NCBI GenBank assembly: GCA_021200895.1
Contig: JAJQFX010000031.1
Location: 1-20,828, forward strand
Reading direction: 5' to 3'
Length of the DNA stretch: 20,828 nt
DNA from: Clostridiales bacterium
Lineage (GTDB): Bacteria > Bacillota > Clostridia > Oscillospirales > Oscillospiraceae
Both the position numbers and the translations under genes were made by a program. The notes beneath the pieces were generated by a model. The model was not told the DNA's origin. It ran no database searches and saw nothing but the letters and a program-made list of their open reading frames with translations. Each line of letters opens with the position of its first letter. The first letter of the stretch is position 1. Positions 6,654 through 15,301 of this stretch are shown here, one piece after another.

Positions 6654-8323
6654 TGAAAAAGAAAACCAAATGCTATATTTACACAAGGGTATCCACTTCC
6701 ATTCAGGTGGATGGGTATAGTCTGGACGCCCAGCGGAACAAGCTGCGGAAATACGCAGAATACGAGGATATGACGATTGCCGGGGAGTATTCCGACGAAG
6801 GTTTTTCGGGGAAAAATATCCAGGGAAGATTGGAATTCCAAAGAATGCTGAATGACATTCAGGAAGGAAAAGACGGCGTTTCTTTTGTGCTGGTGTTTAA
6901 ACTGTCACGGTTCGGACGAAATGCCGCCGATGTGCTGAATTCTTTACAGTTGATGCAGGATTTTGGTGTGAACCTGATCTGTGTGGAGGATGGCATTGAC
7001 AGCTCCAAGGATTCCGGCAAGCTGATGATATCCGTATTGTCAGCGGTAGCAGAGATCGAACGTGAAAACATCCGCACACAGACAATGGCAGGACGGGAAC
7101 AGAAAGCCAAAGAAGGAAAATGGAACGGTGGCTTTGCCCCTTACGGCTATCGTCTGGATAACGGGCAGCTCCTGATTGCAGAAGATGAAGCGGAAGTGAT
7201 ACGCCGGATCTTTGACCGTTATATTCACACGAATGACGGGATTAACGGAGTTGCCAGCTATTTGAACAGTCATGGGTATACCAAGAAGCTTCGGCAGAAC
7301 GGTACGATACCCGGCTTCTCATCCAGCTTCGTGAAGGGCATTTTAGATAATCCCGTCTATGCAGGGAAAATAGCTTATGGCAGAAGAAAAACAGAAAAGA
7401 AAATCGGAACAAGGAATGAAATGCATATCGTAGAACAGTCAGATTTTCCGGTTTATGAAGGACAGCACGAGGCGATTATTTCAGAGGAAAACTGGAATTT
7501 GGCACAGGAAAAGCGAAAGGCAAATGCGTTTAAACGTGAGAAAATCAATAATCCGGAACACGCACATATCTTGTCCGGTATTCTGAAATGCCCCTGCTGT
7601 GGAAAAGGAATGTACGGAAATATCGCAAAGGCACACAGTAAGGACAATAAGACGCGCTACTATTATTACTGCAAGAACACTTTAGGCGCAACCGGTCACA
7701 AATGTACTTTCCGCACAAATATTGAGCAGACAGAGATGAACCGTATGGTAGCAGCGATTATTTCTGCGATGGTCAATCAGCCGCAGTTTGCGGAGGCAAT
7801 TAAAGAAAAGATTGGCTCTACCGTTGATGCAAGTGATATGGAGAAACAGATTGAGGTGCTGCGGGCGCAATTACGGCAGGCACTGGGAACGAAAGCACGC
7901 TTAGAGCGCCAGATGGACGGCCTTGATATTACAGATAAGTATTATGACCGAAAGATATTGGATTTACAGCGCCGGTATGATGAACAATATGGCAAAATAG
8001 AAGAGATTGAGATTCAGATAGACGATATCCAAAGCCAGATTCGGAGCATCCGGCAGGAGAAAATTTCCGGTGATAATATCTACCAGATACTTTTAGCCTT
8101 TGACGAGGTTTATGGAGATGCGTCTGAGGCGGAGCGGAAAGAATTCATGAGAGCCTTTATTGAACGGATAGAGATTTACCCGGAAAAGCGAGAAGATGGC
8201 TGCTGGATAAAGAATATTGTTTTTAACTTCCCTGTTCCTGTGAATGGGGAAGATGTGAAAGAATTGCCCTTGGAATCTCAACCAACAGTCGAGACTATCA
8301 TAATGATGTCAAAAACAATCTAA
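6653..8323 (+). CDS. Large serine recombinase (site-specific integrase/excisionase)
   Basis: This 556-residue enzyme catalyses integration and excision of the element. The resolvase-type catalytic domain spans residues 7 to about 150 with the nucleophile Ser14 in YTRVSTS; conserved arginines follow in LSRFGRN. A recombinase domain follows (about 165-280, GGFAPYGY... ), then a zinc ribbon with the cysteine pairs CPCC and C-x(n)-C (about 312-350), and a coiled coil (about 395-470), the usual layout of large serine recombinases. It starts at a GTG that overlaps the KilA-N stop by one base, preceded by GGGAGGG. Length and domains suggest an intact protein. Attachment sites of such enzymes normally lie just outside one end of this gene. 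Confidence 0.93.
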   Translation: MKKKTKCYIYTRVSTSIQVDGYSLDAQRNKLRKYAEYEDMTIAGEYSDEGFSGKNIQGRLEFQRMLNDIQEGKDGVSFVLVFKLSRFGRNAADVLNSLQLMQDFGVNLICVEDGIDSSKDSGKLMISVLSAVAEIERENIRTQTMAGREQKAKEGKWNGGFAPYGYRLDNGQLLIAEDEAEVIRRIFDRYIHTNDGINGVASYLNSHGYTKKLRQNGTIPGFSSSFVKGILDNPVYAGKIAYGRRKTEKKIGTRNEMHIVEQSDFPVYEGQHEAIISEENWNLAQEKRKANAFKREKINNPEHAHILSGILKCPCCGKGMYGNIAKAHSKDNKTRYYYYCKNTLGATGHKCTFRTNIEQTEMNRMVAAIISAMVNQPQFAEAIKEKIGSTVDASDMEKQIEVLRAQLRQALGTKARLERQMDGLDITDKYYDRKILDLQRRYDEQYGKIEEIEIQIDDIQSQIRSIRQEKISGDNIYQILLAFDEVYGDASEAERKEFMRAFIERIEIYPEKREDGCWIKNIVFNFPVPVNGEDVKELPLESQPTVETIIMMSKTI

Positions 8324-8348
8324 TAAGGTGTAGAAAAACCGCAGAATG

Positions 8349-8405
8349 AAAGGACTTCCACTCATCCGGCAGCGAACGCGCTGGGTGATGGAAGCCCTTT
8401 TTTGT
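8349..8405 (+). terminator. Terminator after the recombinase
   Basis: AAAGG (8349-8353) and CTTCCA (8355-8360) pair with TGGAAG and CCTTT (ending at 8400). AGCG/CGCT closes the AACG apical loop, with internal mismatches in between. Six T residues follow (8398-8403). It ends the recombinase transcript, and the mobile-element boundary probably lies at or soon after this point. Confidence 0.75.
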
Positions 8406-8700
8406 TTTCCGGCAAAACATATCCAGGCTGAAAGCGTCCGGAGGGTTGCGAATACGAAAATACCTTTTTCATATTTGCTAAAATCTTTTTTCGCAATGAA
8501 AATGCGTGCAGAAATAGCGACAGAATTTGCATGAACGGTTGAAAATATTTTCATAATGTTGTATTATTTTATTTGTACTGATACGCTTCTCTCATTCGCC
8601 TTTTAGCGCTTGTGCAACGGCTGAATAACACTGCAAAATGTTGAGAATACCATCATAAAAGCTCGTGGAAAATACCATTTCCAAACAGAAGGAGTTCATT
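8404..8700 (+). other. Spacer between the mobile element and the two-component genes
   Basis: No gene is supported here. It likely contains the junction (attachment site) between the element and the neighbouring chromosome, but the core cannot be located without the other end or an empty site. It also carries the promoter at 8539-8567. AT content is higher than in the flanking genes. Confidence 0.45.
8539..8567 (+). promoter_or_regulatory. Promoter of the LytTR/GHKL operon
   Basis: TTGAAA (8539-8544) and TATTAT (8562-8567) are separated by 17 bp, about 130 bp before the regulator start. A perfect 12-bp palindrome GAAAATATTTTC (8541-8552) overlaps the -35 and could be an operator. The long leader contains no gene I can support. 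No convincing paired LytTR binding repeats were found by eye. Confidence 0.5.
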
Positions 8701-9408
8701 ATGCAGGTTGCAATTGTGGATGACAGCAGGAAAGATACTGAAAAGATGGTAGAATACCTGGAACAGTTTACATCAGAAACGAAAGTGTCTCTTTCCCCAG
8801 TTTGCTTTGAAACTGCAAGCACTTTCTTTGCGGCTTTCACAGGACAATTTGATTTGGTTATTTTTGATATTGATATGCCAGGTATGAATGGGGTGGAGGC
8901 TGCCCGGCTGCTGCGGAAGCTGGATTCGGATGTAATCATCATGTTCGTTACGAATCTGCCTCAGTATGCGCTGGATGGTTACGAGGTAGATGCGGTGGAC
9001 TATGTCCTGAAACCGGTCTCCTATGGCGATTTTTGTCTTAAACTGCGGAAGGCGCTCCGTTATGTGGACCGGAACCGTGAGTCACGGCTGCTGTTGCACA
9101 CTACTGAGGGCGTTGTCAGCATCGTTCCACGGGAAATCCGCTATGTGGAATCCGAGCTGCACTATTTGACATACCACACGTTTGACCAGACATACCGCGT
9201 CAGGGGCACCCTGACCGAGGCAGAAAACAACCTGCAGAGTCCCTCTTTTGCACGCTGCAACAACAGCTGCCTGGTCAATCTCCGTCATGTATCGGCGATT
9301 CTGCGGGATGATGTACAAGTGGGGACTGCGCTGCTGAAAATCAGCAGGAGCCGAAAGAAAGCGTTTTTGGAACAATTTACGCGCTATCTGGGAGGGATGA
9401 AGCCGTGA
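8701..9408 (+). CDS. LytTR-family response regulator
   Basis: This cytoplasmic two-component regulator has 235 residues. The receiver domain (about 1-118) has the acidic pair Asp7/Asp8, the phospho-acceptor Asp56 in FDIDMPG, a conserved Thr in FVTN and Lys in YVLKPV. The C-terminal LytTR DNA-binding domain (about 135-232) shows EIRYVESELHYLTYHT and FARCNNSCLVNLRHV, as in AgrA/ComE-type regulators. The ATG at 8701 was chosen because AAGGAG lies 6 bp before it; an upstream GTG in frame at 8665 lacks a site. It overlaps the kinase gene by 4 nt. No AgrB/AgrD or peptide-precursor gene is seen nearby, so its signal is unknown. Candidate targets include the hydrolase operon downstream. Confidence 0.92.
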   Translation: MQVAIVDDSRKDTEKMVEYLEQFTSETKVSLSPVCFETASTFFAAFTGQFDLVIFDIDMPGMNGVEAARLLRKLDSDVIIMFVTNLPQYALDGYEVDAVDYVLKPVSYGDFCLKLRKALRYVDRNRESRLLLHTTEGVVSIVPREIRYVESELHYLTYHTFDQTYRVRGTLTEAENNLQSPSFARCNNSCLVNLRHVSAILRDDVQVGTALLKISRSRKKAFLEQFTRYLGGMKP

Positions 9409-10733
9409 CGCCGCGGGACGTTTTTGAAGAGCTGCGTTTTGTTTGGGAGTTAATGAGCGCAGACGTTCTTTTTCTGATTCCATTTGCCCAGCGGAAAGGG
9501 AGCTGGCGACGCGGAATTTTAGGGGTACTATTCTTCTCTGCCCTTTCATTGGCTTTTTTACCAATCAGGAAATGGATCGATGTTCACTCGGAATTTGCCA
9601 GCATTATTATCTGCTGCTGGTTTATCCCTTTAACGCTGCTGATTATGCTTTACTCGCGTTTTTGTTTTCAGCTTACCACCTGTGATGCTATTTATATCTG
9701 TATTGCAGGCTATGCAGCGCAGCACATGGTCTATACCATAGTGCATGAGGTTCTGATACTGCGCCTTTGGCCAGCGCTGTCAGAACACCTGGCCCTATAT
9801 GTCTTGCTCAGCGCATTGGCCTGCATACTGATTTATTATGTCCTGCATCGGCTGTTTGCCGAAAAACTCCGCCAATGCAGAGGCCAACTCACGGAGGACA
9901 CGCCTGGGCATATTGTTGTCTATATCGCCTGCCTGGCAGCGCTCATGTTCTGCACCTACGGCTACCAGCATCTGTTCCTCTTTGACCAGAGGATAGCGAT
10001 GCTAAGCGCGCTGTTGGACATCCTTACCTGCGTCATGGTTTTGGGCATCCAGCACACTTCTGTCCAGATGATTCTTTACAGCAGGGAGCAGGCAGAGATT
10101 CAGCAAATGCTTCACGATGGAGAGCGGAACTATGCCTTATCCAAAGAGTTGGTTGAAGTAGTCAATCGGAGTATCCACGATTTAAAGTACACGCTTGACG
10201 CCCTGAAAACCGAAGAGGGAGAGGCGCGGCAGCAACTCATCCATGAAACGGAGAAGAGCATCCATCAGTATCAGCAGTTGGTTCACACAGACAATGAGGC
10301 GCTGAACACCATTTTAACGGAAAAGAGCCTGTTATGCGACAAGAGAGACATACGTTTCACCTGCTCGCTGGATGATGTGAACCTGGATCTGCTGTCCCTG
10401 ACGGATTTGTATACGCTGCTTGGCAACGCCATTGATAATGCCATTGAATGCGTCAGTCAGATTTCTGACCCAAAGAAGCGTGTCATCAGCCTGACGATAC
10501 AGCGCCATCACGACATTATCAGCATCCAAACGAACAACTTTTATCAGGGGGAAATACAGTTTCAGTCAGGGCTGCCTTGCACGACAAAGGAGGATTCAAC
10601 GCGCCATGGCTACGGATTGAAGAGCATCCGATACCTGGCGGAAAAATATGGAGGCAGTATGTGCGTCAGCACACAGAACCATGTATTCATCCTCCAAATC
10701 ATGTTGCCTGTCCAAAAGTGCGTCCAACCCTGA
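9405..10733 (+). CDS. GHKL sensor histidine kinase, membrane-bound
   Basis: This kinase has 442 residues and a polytopic N-terminal half: about six hydrophobic segments lie between residues 25 and 225. A short coiled region and the phospho-acceptor His258 in IHDLKYTLDAL follow. The GHKL ATPase domain shows the N box LLGNAIDNAIE with Asn341 and the G box GYGLKSIRYLAEKYGG near the C terminus. This layout is that of AgrC/VirS-like kinases that pair with LytTR regulators. It starts at a GTG overlapping the regulator stop by 4 nt, with GGAGGG at 9391-9396. It should phosphorylate the LytTR protein in response to an external, probably peptide or envelope, signal; the ligand is unknown. Confidence 0.92.
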   Translation: MTPRDVFEELRFVWELMSADVLFLIPFAQRKGSWRRGILGVLFFSALSLAFLPIRKWIDVHSEFASIIICCWFIPLTLLIMLYSRFCFQLTTCDAIYICIAGYAAQHMVYTIVHEVLILRLWPALSEHLALYVLLSALACILIYYVLHRLFAEKLRQCRGQLTEDTPGHIVVYIACLAALMFCTYGYQHLFLFDQRIAMLSALLDILTCVMVLGIQHTSVQMILYSREQAEIQQMLHDGERNYALSKELVEVVNRSIHDLKYTLDALKTEEGEARQQLIHETEKSIHQYQQLVHTDNEALNTILTEKSLLCDKRDIRFTCSLDDVNLDLLSLTDLYTLLGNAIDNAIECVSQISDPKKRVISLTIQRHHDIISIQTNNFYQGEIQFQSGLPCTTKEDSTRHGYGLKSIRYLAEKYGGSMCVSTQNHVFILQIMLPVQKCVQP

Positions 10734-10829
10734 TGCAAAAGCCTGCCCTTTTGCGCGGGACGCCTGGCAAAATACGACGCTGATTGGCCATTATGCCGAT
10801 TTATGCTGCAAATCCAAATTGATTATTAG

Positions 10830-10987
10830 GGAACCTCTGAATAAATGCAGCTGCGGCGCCTTGCGGTAAATTTCCGCCATAAATGCGTTGCAAAGCCTTG
10901 AAATCCGTCAGGATTCCTGCGCCTTTGCGCCTTTTTCTGACGAAAATTTCCTCGCAATTCGCTCTTGTTCATTTATTCAGAGGTTCC
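10830..10987 (+). mobile_element. 158-bp MITE, IS5-like ends
   Basis: Perfect 18-bp terminal inverted repeats, GGAACCTCTGAATAAATG (10830-10847) and its complement (10970-10987), are flanked on both sides by TTAG (10826-10829 and 10988-10991), a 4-bp target duplication. TTAG fits the YTAR target of IS5-type elements, and the ends resemble the IS5 terminus GGAAGGTGCGAATAAG. There is no room for a transposase, so it is a non-autonomous miniature element moved by an IS5-family enzyme encoded elsewhere. Internally it has further short inverted repeats (CGTCAG/CTGACG and GCGG/CCGC). It lies between the kinase gene and a terminator. Confidence 0.85.
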
Positions 10988-10992
10988 TTAGG

Positions 10993-11022
10993 AAAAACGC
11001 CCTGTTTTACAGGGCGTTTTTT
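10993..11022 (+). terminator. Perfect intrinsic terminator
   Basis: AAAAACGCCCTG (10993-11004) and CAGGGCGTTTTT (11010-11021) form a perfect 12-bp stem around TTTTA, and the 3' arm itself supplies the T-tract. The A-rich left arm makes it potentially bidirectional. It probably ends the two-component operon; the MITE now separates the two. Confidence 0.85.
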
Positions 11023-11072
11023 GACGCTTCAATGCAATTTCTGCCTATATTCTGCAATTTTTGCCAGAGTGC

Positions 11073-11124
11073 TTGATAAAACTTGAAGCTTCTGTTATAA
11101 AATACTCAGGGACTGATAGTATCA
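11073..11124 (+). promoter_or_regulatory. Promoter of the esterase-GH3 operon with palindromes
   Basis: TTGATA (11073-11078) and TATAAA (11096-11101) are separated by 17 bp. The spacer contains the 8-bp palindrome GAAGCTTC (11085-11092), and just downstream of the expected start lies the perfect 11-bp palindrome TGATAGTATCA (11114-11124). Either could be a regulator site. The transcript would have a leader of roughly 90 nt before the ATG at 11201. Confidence 0.6.
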
Positions 11125-11200
11125 TCATAAGCAAGGAGGGATGGGAAACTACAGGAAGGTAAAGCAAACAATTTTGCGAACATGAAAAGGAGGCTTTTGT

Positions 11201-12253
11201 ATGAAGAAGAAACGCATTCCTCTGATTGTAGGCATTGCAGTCATTGCTCTGCTCCTCGTGTGGATCATTGTTTCTTTGGCGACAAGTTCAGGACTTCCGA
11301 ATTTACTGCTTCGGAACGCCACAGCTTTCAATAAAGACATCCCTGATCCGGGTTTTGAGGGGACGAGCTACGAGCATATCCAATACGCAGAGGAATCGGA
11401 CGCTGAGTATCTGGATTTGTATGTGCCGGATGCCGAGGAAGCAATGCCGTTGCTCATATTGGTGCATGGAGGCGGGTTTGTTGAAAATGACAGCCAGTCC
11501 CGTCAGGCAGTCTTGATGTACCAATATATGAGGGCAAACGGTTATGCGGTGGCGACCATTAACTACCGCCTGGCACAGGAGGACACATTCCCTGCGGCCC
11601 TGAACGATGTGAAAGCGGCGGTGCGCTATCTGCGTGCCAATGCGGAAGCGTATGGATATGACCCTGATCGGTTTGCCATCTGGGGCGAGTCGGCAGGCGG
11701 CTATCTGGCTTGTATGGCGGCGCTGACGGGGGATGACCTGTATGCAGATGTGCCCTACATTGGAGAGGACGCCGCCCAGCCTGTATCGGGAGAAGTCTCT
11801 GCGCTGATAGACTTTTACGGCATACTGGATTTTGATACCAGCATTTCCGACTTTGAGGATTGCGGCGTGCCGAGATGGCTGACAAGTCTGATGGGTATGG
11901 CCGATGTTGACAGCGAGGATTCTGTTATCACGCAGTTCCTTGGCGCCAATATCGCCACTTATACGCAGGAACAGCTGAATGCAATCAGCCCAACCTATTT
12001 TGCCGCGAACCTGGAGAATCAGGACTTGAAGGTTTACATTGAGCACGGCAGCGTAGACATTACAGTTCCCAGAGTGCAGTCCGAGCGGCTTTATGAGACG
12101 CTAAAGGACGTGCTGGGAGACAGCAGCGTGACCTACCGTGAGATGAAAAACTTCAAACACGCGGACGACAAATTTTATACGCCAGAAAACCTCGAACCTG
12201 TGAAAGAATTCCTGGATCAGACATTTGAGGTAGAATCAGGAGGGGAACAATGA
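11201..12253 (+). CDS. Membrane-anchored alpha/beta-hydrolase (esterase/lipase family)
   Basis: This 350-residue serine hydrolase begins with a basic stretch and one hydrophobic segment (about 6-28), so it should be anchored with its enzyme domain outside. The oxyanion motif HGGG is at 89-92, the nucleophile Ser164 lies in GESAGG, and the triad is completed by Asp286 (GSVDITVP) and His320 (FKHADD). This is the hormone-sensitive-lipase/BD-FAE-like layout used on acyl, acetyl or feruloyl esters of carbohydrates. AAAAGGAGG precedes the ATG. It overlaps the GH3 gene by 4 nt, so the two enzymes are made together; removal of ester groups to expose a glycoside is a plausible shared job, not shown by sequence. 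Confidence 0.88.
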   Translation: MKKKRIPLIVGIAVIALLLVWIIVSLATSSGLPNLLLRNATAFNKDIPDPGFEGTSYEHIQYAEESDAEYLDLYVPDAEEAMPLLILVHGGGFVENDSQSRQAVLMYQYMRANGYAVATINYRLAQEDTFPAALNDVKAAVRYLRANAEAYGYDPDRFAIWGESAGGYLACMAALTGDDLYADVPYIGEDAAQPVSGEVSALIDFYGILDFDTSISDFEDCGVPRWLTSLMGMADVDSEDSVITQFLGANIATYTQEQLNAISPTYFAANLENQDLKVYIEHGSVDITVPRVQSERLYETLKDVLGDSSVTYREMKNFKHADDKFYTPENLEPVKEFLDQTFEVESGGEQ

Positions 12254-15200
12254 ACAAAAAGAAACACGATAAGCTGTACAGGGGCCTTTCAAACACCTTT
12301 ATGGCGGCAACCGCGATTATGATTGCCGCAACGCTGATGGCTACGAATCTGGGCACCTATGTGAACATGGCGCTGGGGACTTCTTCTGTGAAGGCTGTCA
12401 CCACCGGCGAAGAGACAAGCACCATCTACTATTCGTCTGAGTTCAGCAGTGTTACAGAGCTTGTGGAAGCCAGAGAAGCAATCAATGAGCAGGTTGTCGA
12501 AGAAGGTGCGGCGCTGCTGCGGAACGAGAACAACGCTCTGCCCATTGCGTCTGACAGCAAAATCACACTGCTGGGCATGGCAAGCCATCAGCCGATGTAT
12601 GATATTGCACAGGGTGCAGCGGCAATCGGCAACGACGATCAAATCGTCTCCTTTGAGGACGCTTTTGCTGACCGCGGATTGCAGCTGAACCCCACCATGA
12701 TTGCCTTCTATGAGGGGCTGAAGGATACTTACACGCCCTCCTACCAGGGGTCTTACACCGGGGCCGGCCAGGTAATCATCGGGGAAGTTCCGATGAATGA
12801 ATACACGTCTACACAGACGGACAGCTTTGCGGAGTATTCCGATGCGGCCATCATCTTCATCGAGCGCAATATCGGTGAGGGCGGCGACCTGCCGGATACC
12901 GCGGATGCTGAAAATCTCACCGGCGATGGGGAGCATGACGCCTTGCAGCTTCAAAATGAGGAACGCGACCTCATCCTGATGGCAAAGGAGAACTTCGACA
13001 AGGTAATCGTGCTGATTGACTCCTCCAACCCTGTGGAAATCGGCGAGCTGACCTCCGGCGATTTGGCGGTGGACGCCATTATGTGGATTGGCGCGGTTGG
13101 CTGCAACGGAAGCTATGGCATTGCGGATTTGCTGGTGGGCAACAGCAACCCCTCCGGCGGCCTGGTCGATACTTATGCCACCGACAACCATTCCGCCCCC
13201 GCCATGATGAATTACGGGGATTATCAATTCACCAATGCGGATGAAATTGACAACGCAAACGGAGAAAACTACATCGTAGAGGCTGAGGGCGTTTACGTTG
13301 GCTACAAATACTATGAAACCCGTTACGCCGACGTTATCCTGGGTCAGGGCAATGCGGACAGCACCGCAGGCACTTACGCTTCTGAGGGCGGCTGGAGCTA
13401 TGCGGATGAGGTGGTCTATTCCTTCGGCTATGGCCTGAGCTATACGACCTTCTCGGAAACGCTGGACTCCATTGAGGAAACAGAGGACGGTATCCGCGCG
13501 ACCGTTACCGTTACCAACACCGGTGAGGTCGCTGGCAAGGATAACGTGCAGCTCTATATGCAGTCTCCCTATACGGATTACGACAAGGAAAACCTGGTGG
13601 AGAAGCCCTTTACCTTCGTCGGCTGTGCAAAGACAGAGGAACTGGAGCCCGGCGCGTCGGAGACCGTTACCATCGACGTTGACCAGGAGTTGCTGGCAAG
13701 CTACGATTATGTGAACGCCCAGACCTATATTCTGGAGGCTGGCACATACTGGTTCTCCATCGGCGACGGGTCCCATGATGCGGTGAACAATATGCTGGCC
13801 GCAATGGGATATGATGGTCTGACCGACGCAGCCGGCGATGCCGCAGAAGTCAACGAGAGCGGCGCGCTGTCTATGGAGATTGAAGAGACTACGCTGCTGA
13901 ATGAAGGGGCCAATGGCACGGAAATCACCAACCGGTTGGAGGACTTCTCTGACCTGAACAGCTTCCAGCCCGGCACAGTCACCTATCTGAGCCGCAGCGA
14001 CTGGGAAGGCACCTATCCCATCACCTATGACAGCATTGAGGCCACCGGCGTCAGCCCCAACGGGGTGGATATGCTCGCGGAGCTGCAGGGCGATACCTAT
14101 ACGGTGGACACCACGCAAACCATCGAATTTGAGTACGGCAACCCGGATAACGCCAACTATACAGCGGCAATGCTGATTGGCAATACCGATTACGACTCAG
14201 AGGATTACGAGCTGATTTTGAAGCAGATGTCCCTTTCCGATTATGCGAACCTGGCGTTCCCGATGATGAGTTCTGACAGCTTTGAAAGCTATACCGCCGG
14301 TTACAACGCAAGCTTCCCCGGGCTTACCGGCAACGAAGGCCCCTCCGGCAACGCAGTTGGGTTTATGACGAAAGCGGATTATGAATCCACTGGCACGCCC
14401 TACTATATGACGGATGAGGAAGCCGCTGACCCGTACCTGGCGAACTATAACTGCTCCTCCATGCATCAGCAGAGCCTGCTGGCCGCCACGTTCAATCCGG
14501 AACTCGCATACCGAATGGGCGAAATCTTTGGCGAGGATACCCTGTGGACCCACGCCACCGCTATGGAGATTGGCGTAAACAACCATCGCACTGCATATAG
14601 CGGCCGTAACAGTGAGTACTATTCCGAGTGCGGCAACCTCAGCTACATCATGGGTGCAGCGGAGGCCTCCGGCATCGAATCCAAGGGCGCTTATGCCATG
14701 CCGAAGCACTACTTTGGCAACGACCAGGAAACAAACCGCTCCGGCCTGGCTACCTTTGCCAACGAGGCTGCAATGCGTGAGATTCAGCTGCGTGGTGCGG
14801 AAGGCGCGTTTGTCAAGGCTGGGGCCCGCAGATTCATGACTACCTTTACCCGTTACGGCGTCATTCAGAGCGCTTACTGCTCTGAGGCTATCGATGGCAT
14901 CCTGCGTGGTGAATGGGGCTGCCTGTACTCCTACAACATGACGGATATGGCGACAAATGACCTGATGTATGCTGCGCGCAGCGTGGTGAACGGGACGGAT
15001 ACCTTCTGCTCCTTCTACTGGGACGGGAACATGGATTACAGCTCCTACTTCACGGAGGATGCGATTGCCGCCGACGCGGCCATGGCAACTGCCCTCCGGG
15101 AAAGCGCGCACCGTGCGTTGTACCTCTGGGCGAACTCGAATGATGCCAACGGTTATTCTACCAACGTAGAGTTTGTTTCCGTTATGCCGTGGTGGCAGAC

Positions 15201-15300
15201 GGCGCTGATTGCCGTGGATGTGGTGCTTGGCGTTGCTACCGTTGCTTTCGTGGTACTCTACCTTCTGGCGGAAAGGAAAACGAAAAAGGAGGAACAATAA
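12250..15300 (+). CDS. Membrane-anchored GH3 glycosidase with reversed domain order
   Basis: This 1016-residue beta-glucosidase-like enzyme has its parts in swapped order. A membrane segment (about 15-38) is followed by the GH3 C-terminal domain (about 75-400; candidate acid/base Glu210 in IGEGGD), a fibronectin-III-like domain (about 415-515), a linker domain, then the GH3 TIM-barrel domain (about 655-955) and a second membrane segment (about 981-1006) with a basic tail. Barrel landmarks are SGRNSEYYSE, KH at 819-820, FGNDQETNR, Arg868 and the probable nucleophile Asp899 in YNMTD. The usual SDGPAG is NEGPSG here (Glu696 for Asp), so specificity may differ. Reversed GH3 enzymes are known from Ruminococcus albus and Butyrivibrio. 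Two membrane anchors are unusual. The substrate is unknown. Confidence 0.9.
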   Translation: MNKKKHDKLYRGLSNTFMAATAIMIAATLMATNLGTYVNMALGTSSVKAVTTGEETSTIYYSSEFSSVTELVEAREAINEQVVEEGAALLRNENNALPIASDSKITLLGMASHQPMYDIAQGAAAIGNDDQIVSFEDAFADRGLQLNPTMIAFYEGLKDTYTPSYQGSYTGAGQVIIGEVPMNEYTSTQTDSFAEYSDAAIIFIERNIGEGGDLPDTADAENLTGDGEHDALQLQNEERDLILMAKENFDKVIVLIDSSNPVEIGELTSGDLAVDAIMWIGAVGCNGSYGIADLLVGNSNPSGGLVDTYATDNHSAPAMMNYGDYQFTNADEIDNANGENYIVEAEGVYVGYKYYETRYADVILGQGNADSTAGTYASEGGWSYADEVVYSFGYGLSYTTFSETLDSIEETEDGIRATVTVTNTGEVAGKDNVQLYMQSPYTDYDKENLVEKPFTFVGCAKTEELEPGASETVTIDVDQELLASYDYVNAQTYILEAGTYWFSIGDGSHDAVNNMLAAMGYDGLTDAAGDAAEVNESGALSMEIEETTLLNEGANGTEITNRLEDFSDLNSFQPGTVTYLSRSDWEGTYPITYDSIEATGVSPNGVDMLAELQGDTYTVDTTQTIEFEYGNPDNANYTAAMLIGNTDYDSEDYELILKQMSLSDYANLAFPMMSSDSFESYTAGYNASFPGLTGNEGPSGNAVGFMTKADYESTGTPYYMTDEEAADPYLANYNCSSMHQQSLLAATFNPELAYRMGEIFGEDTLWTHATAMEIGVNNHRTAYSGRNSEYYSECGNLSYIMGAAEASGIESKGAYAMPKHYFGNDQETNRSGLATFANEAAMREIQLRGAEGAFVKAGARRFMTTFTRYGVIQSAYCSEAIDGILRGEWGCLYSYNMTDMATNDLMYAARSVVNGTDTFCSFYWDGNMDYSSYFTEDAIAADAAMATALRESAHRALYLWANSNDANGYSTNVEFVSVMPWWQTALIAVDVVLGVATVAFVVLYLLAERKTKKEEQ

Positions 15301-15301
15301 A

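Larger units (their letters stand above)
10734..11200 (+). other. Intergenic region between kinase and hydrolase operon
   Basis: No protein gene is supported. Contents in order: a 7-bp hairpin GCAAAAG/CTTTTGC right after the kinase stop (10735-10754, no T-tract), the MITE, a perfect terminator, and the promoter of the hydrolase gene. A possible 14-codon reading frame at 11141-11185 ends just before the hydrolase ribosome binding site, but its own AGGAGG is only one base from the ATG. Confidence 0.5.

Noticed and set aside
8534..8562. Possible LytTR binding repeats at the regulator's own promoter
   Set aside because: Only a GTTG core recurs about 20 bp apart; the flanking positions do not match well enough.
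11141..11185. 14-codon leader peptide before the hydrolase gene
   Set aside because: Its AGGAGG is only one base from the ATG, and the peptide has no run of a single amino acid that would suggest attenuation.
12289..14118. 609-residue open frame antisense to the GH3 gene
   Set aside because: It is a shadow of GC-rich codon use in the real gene; it has no start signal and a low-complexity hydrophobic product.
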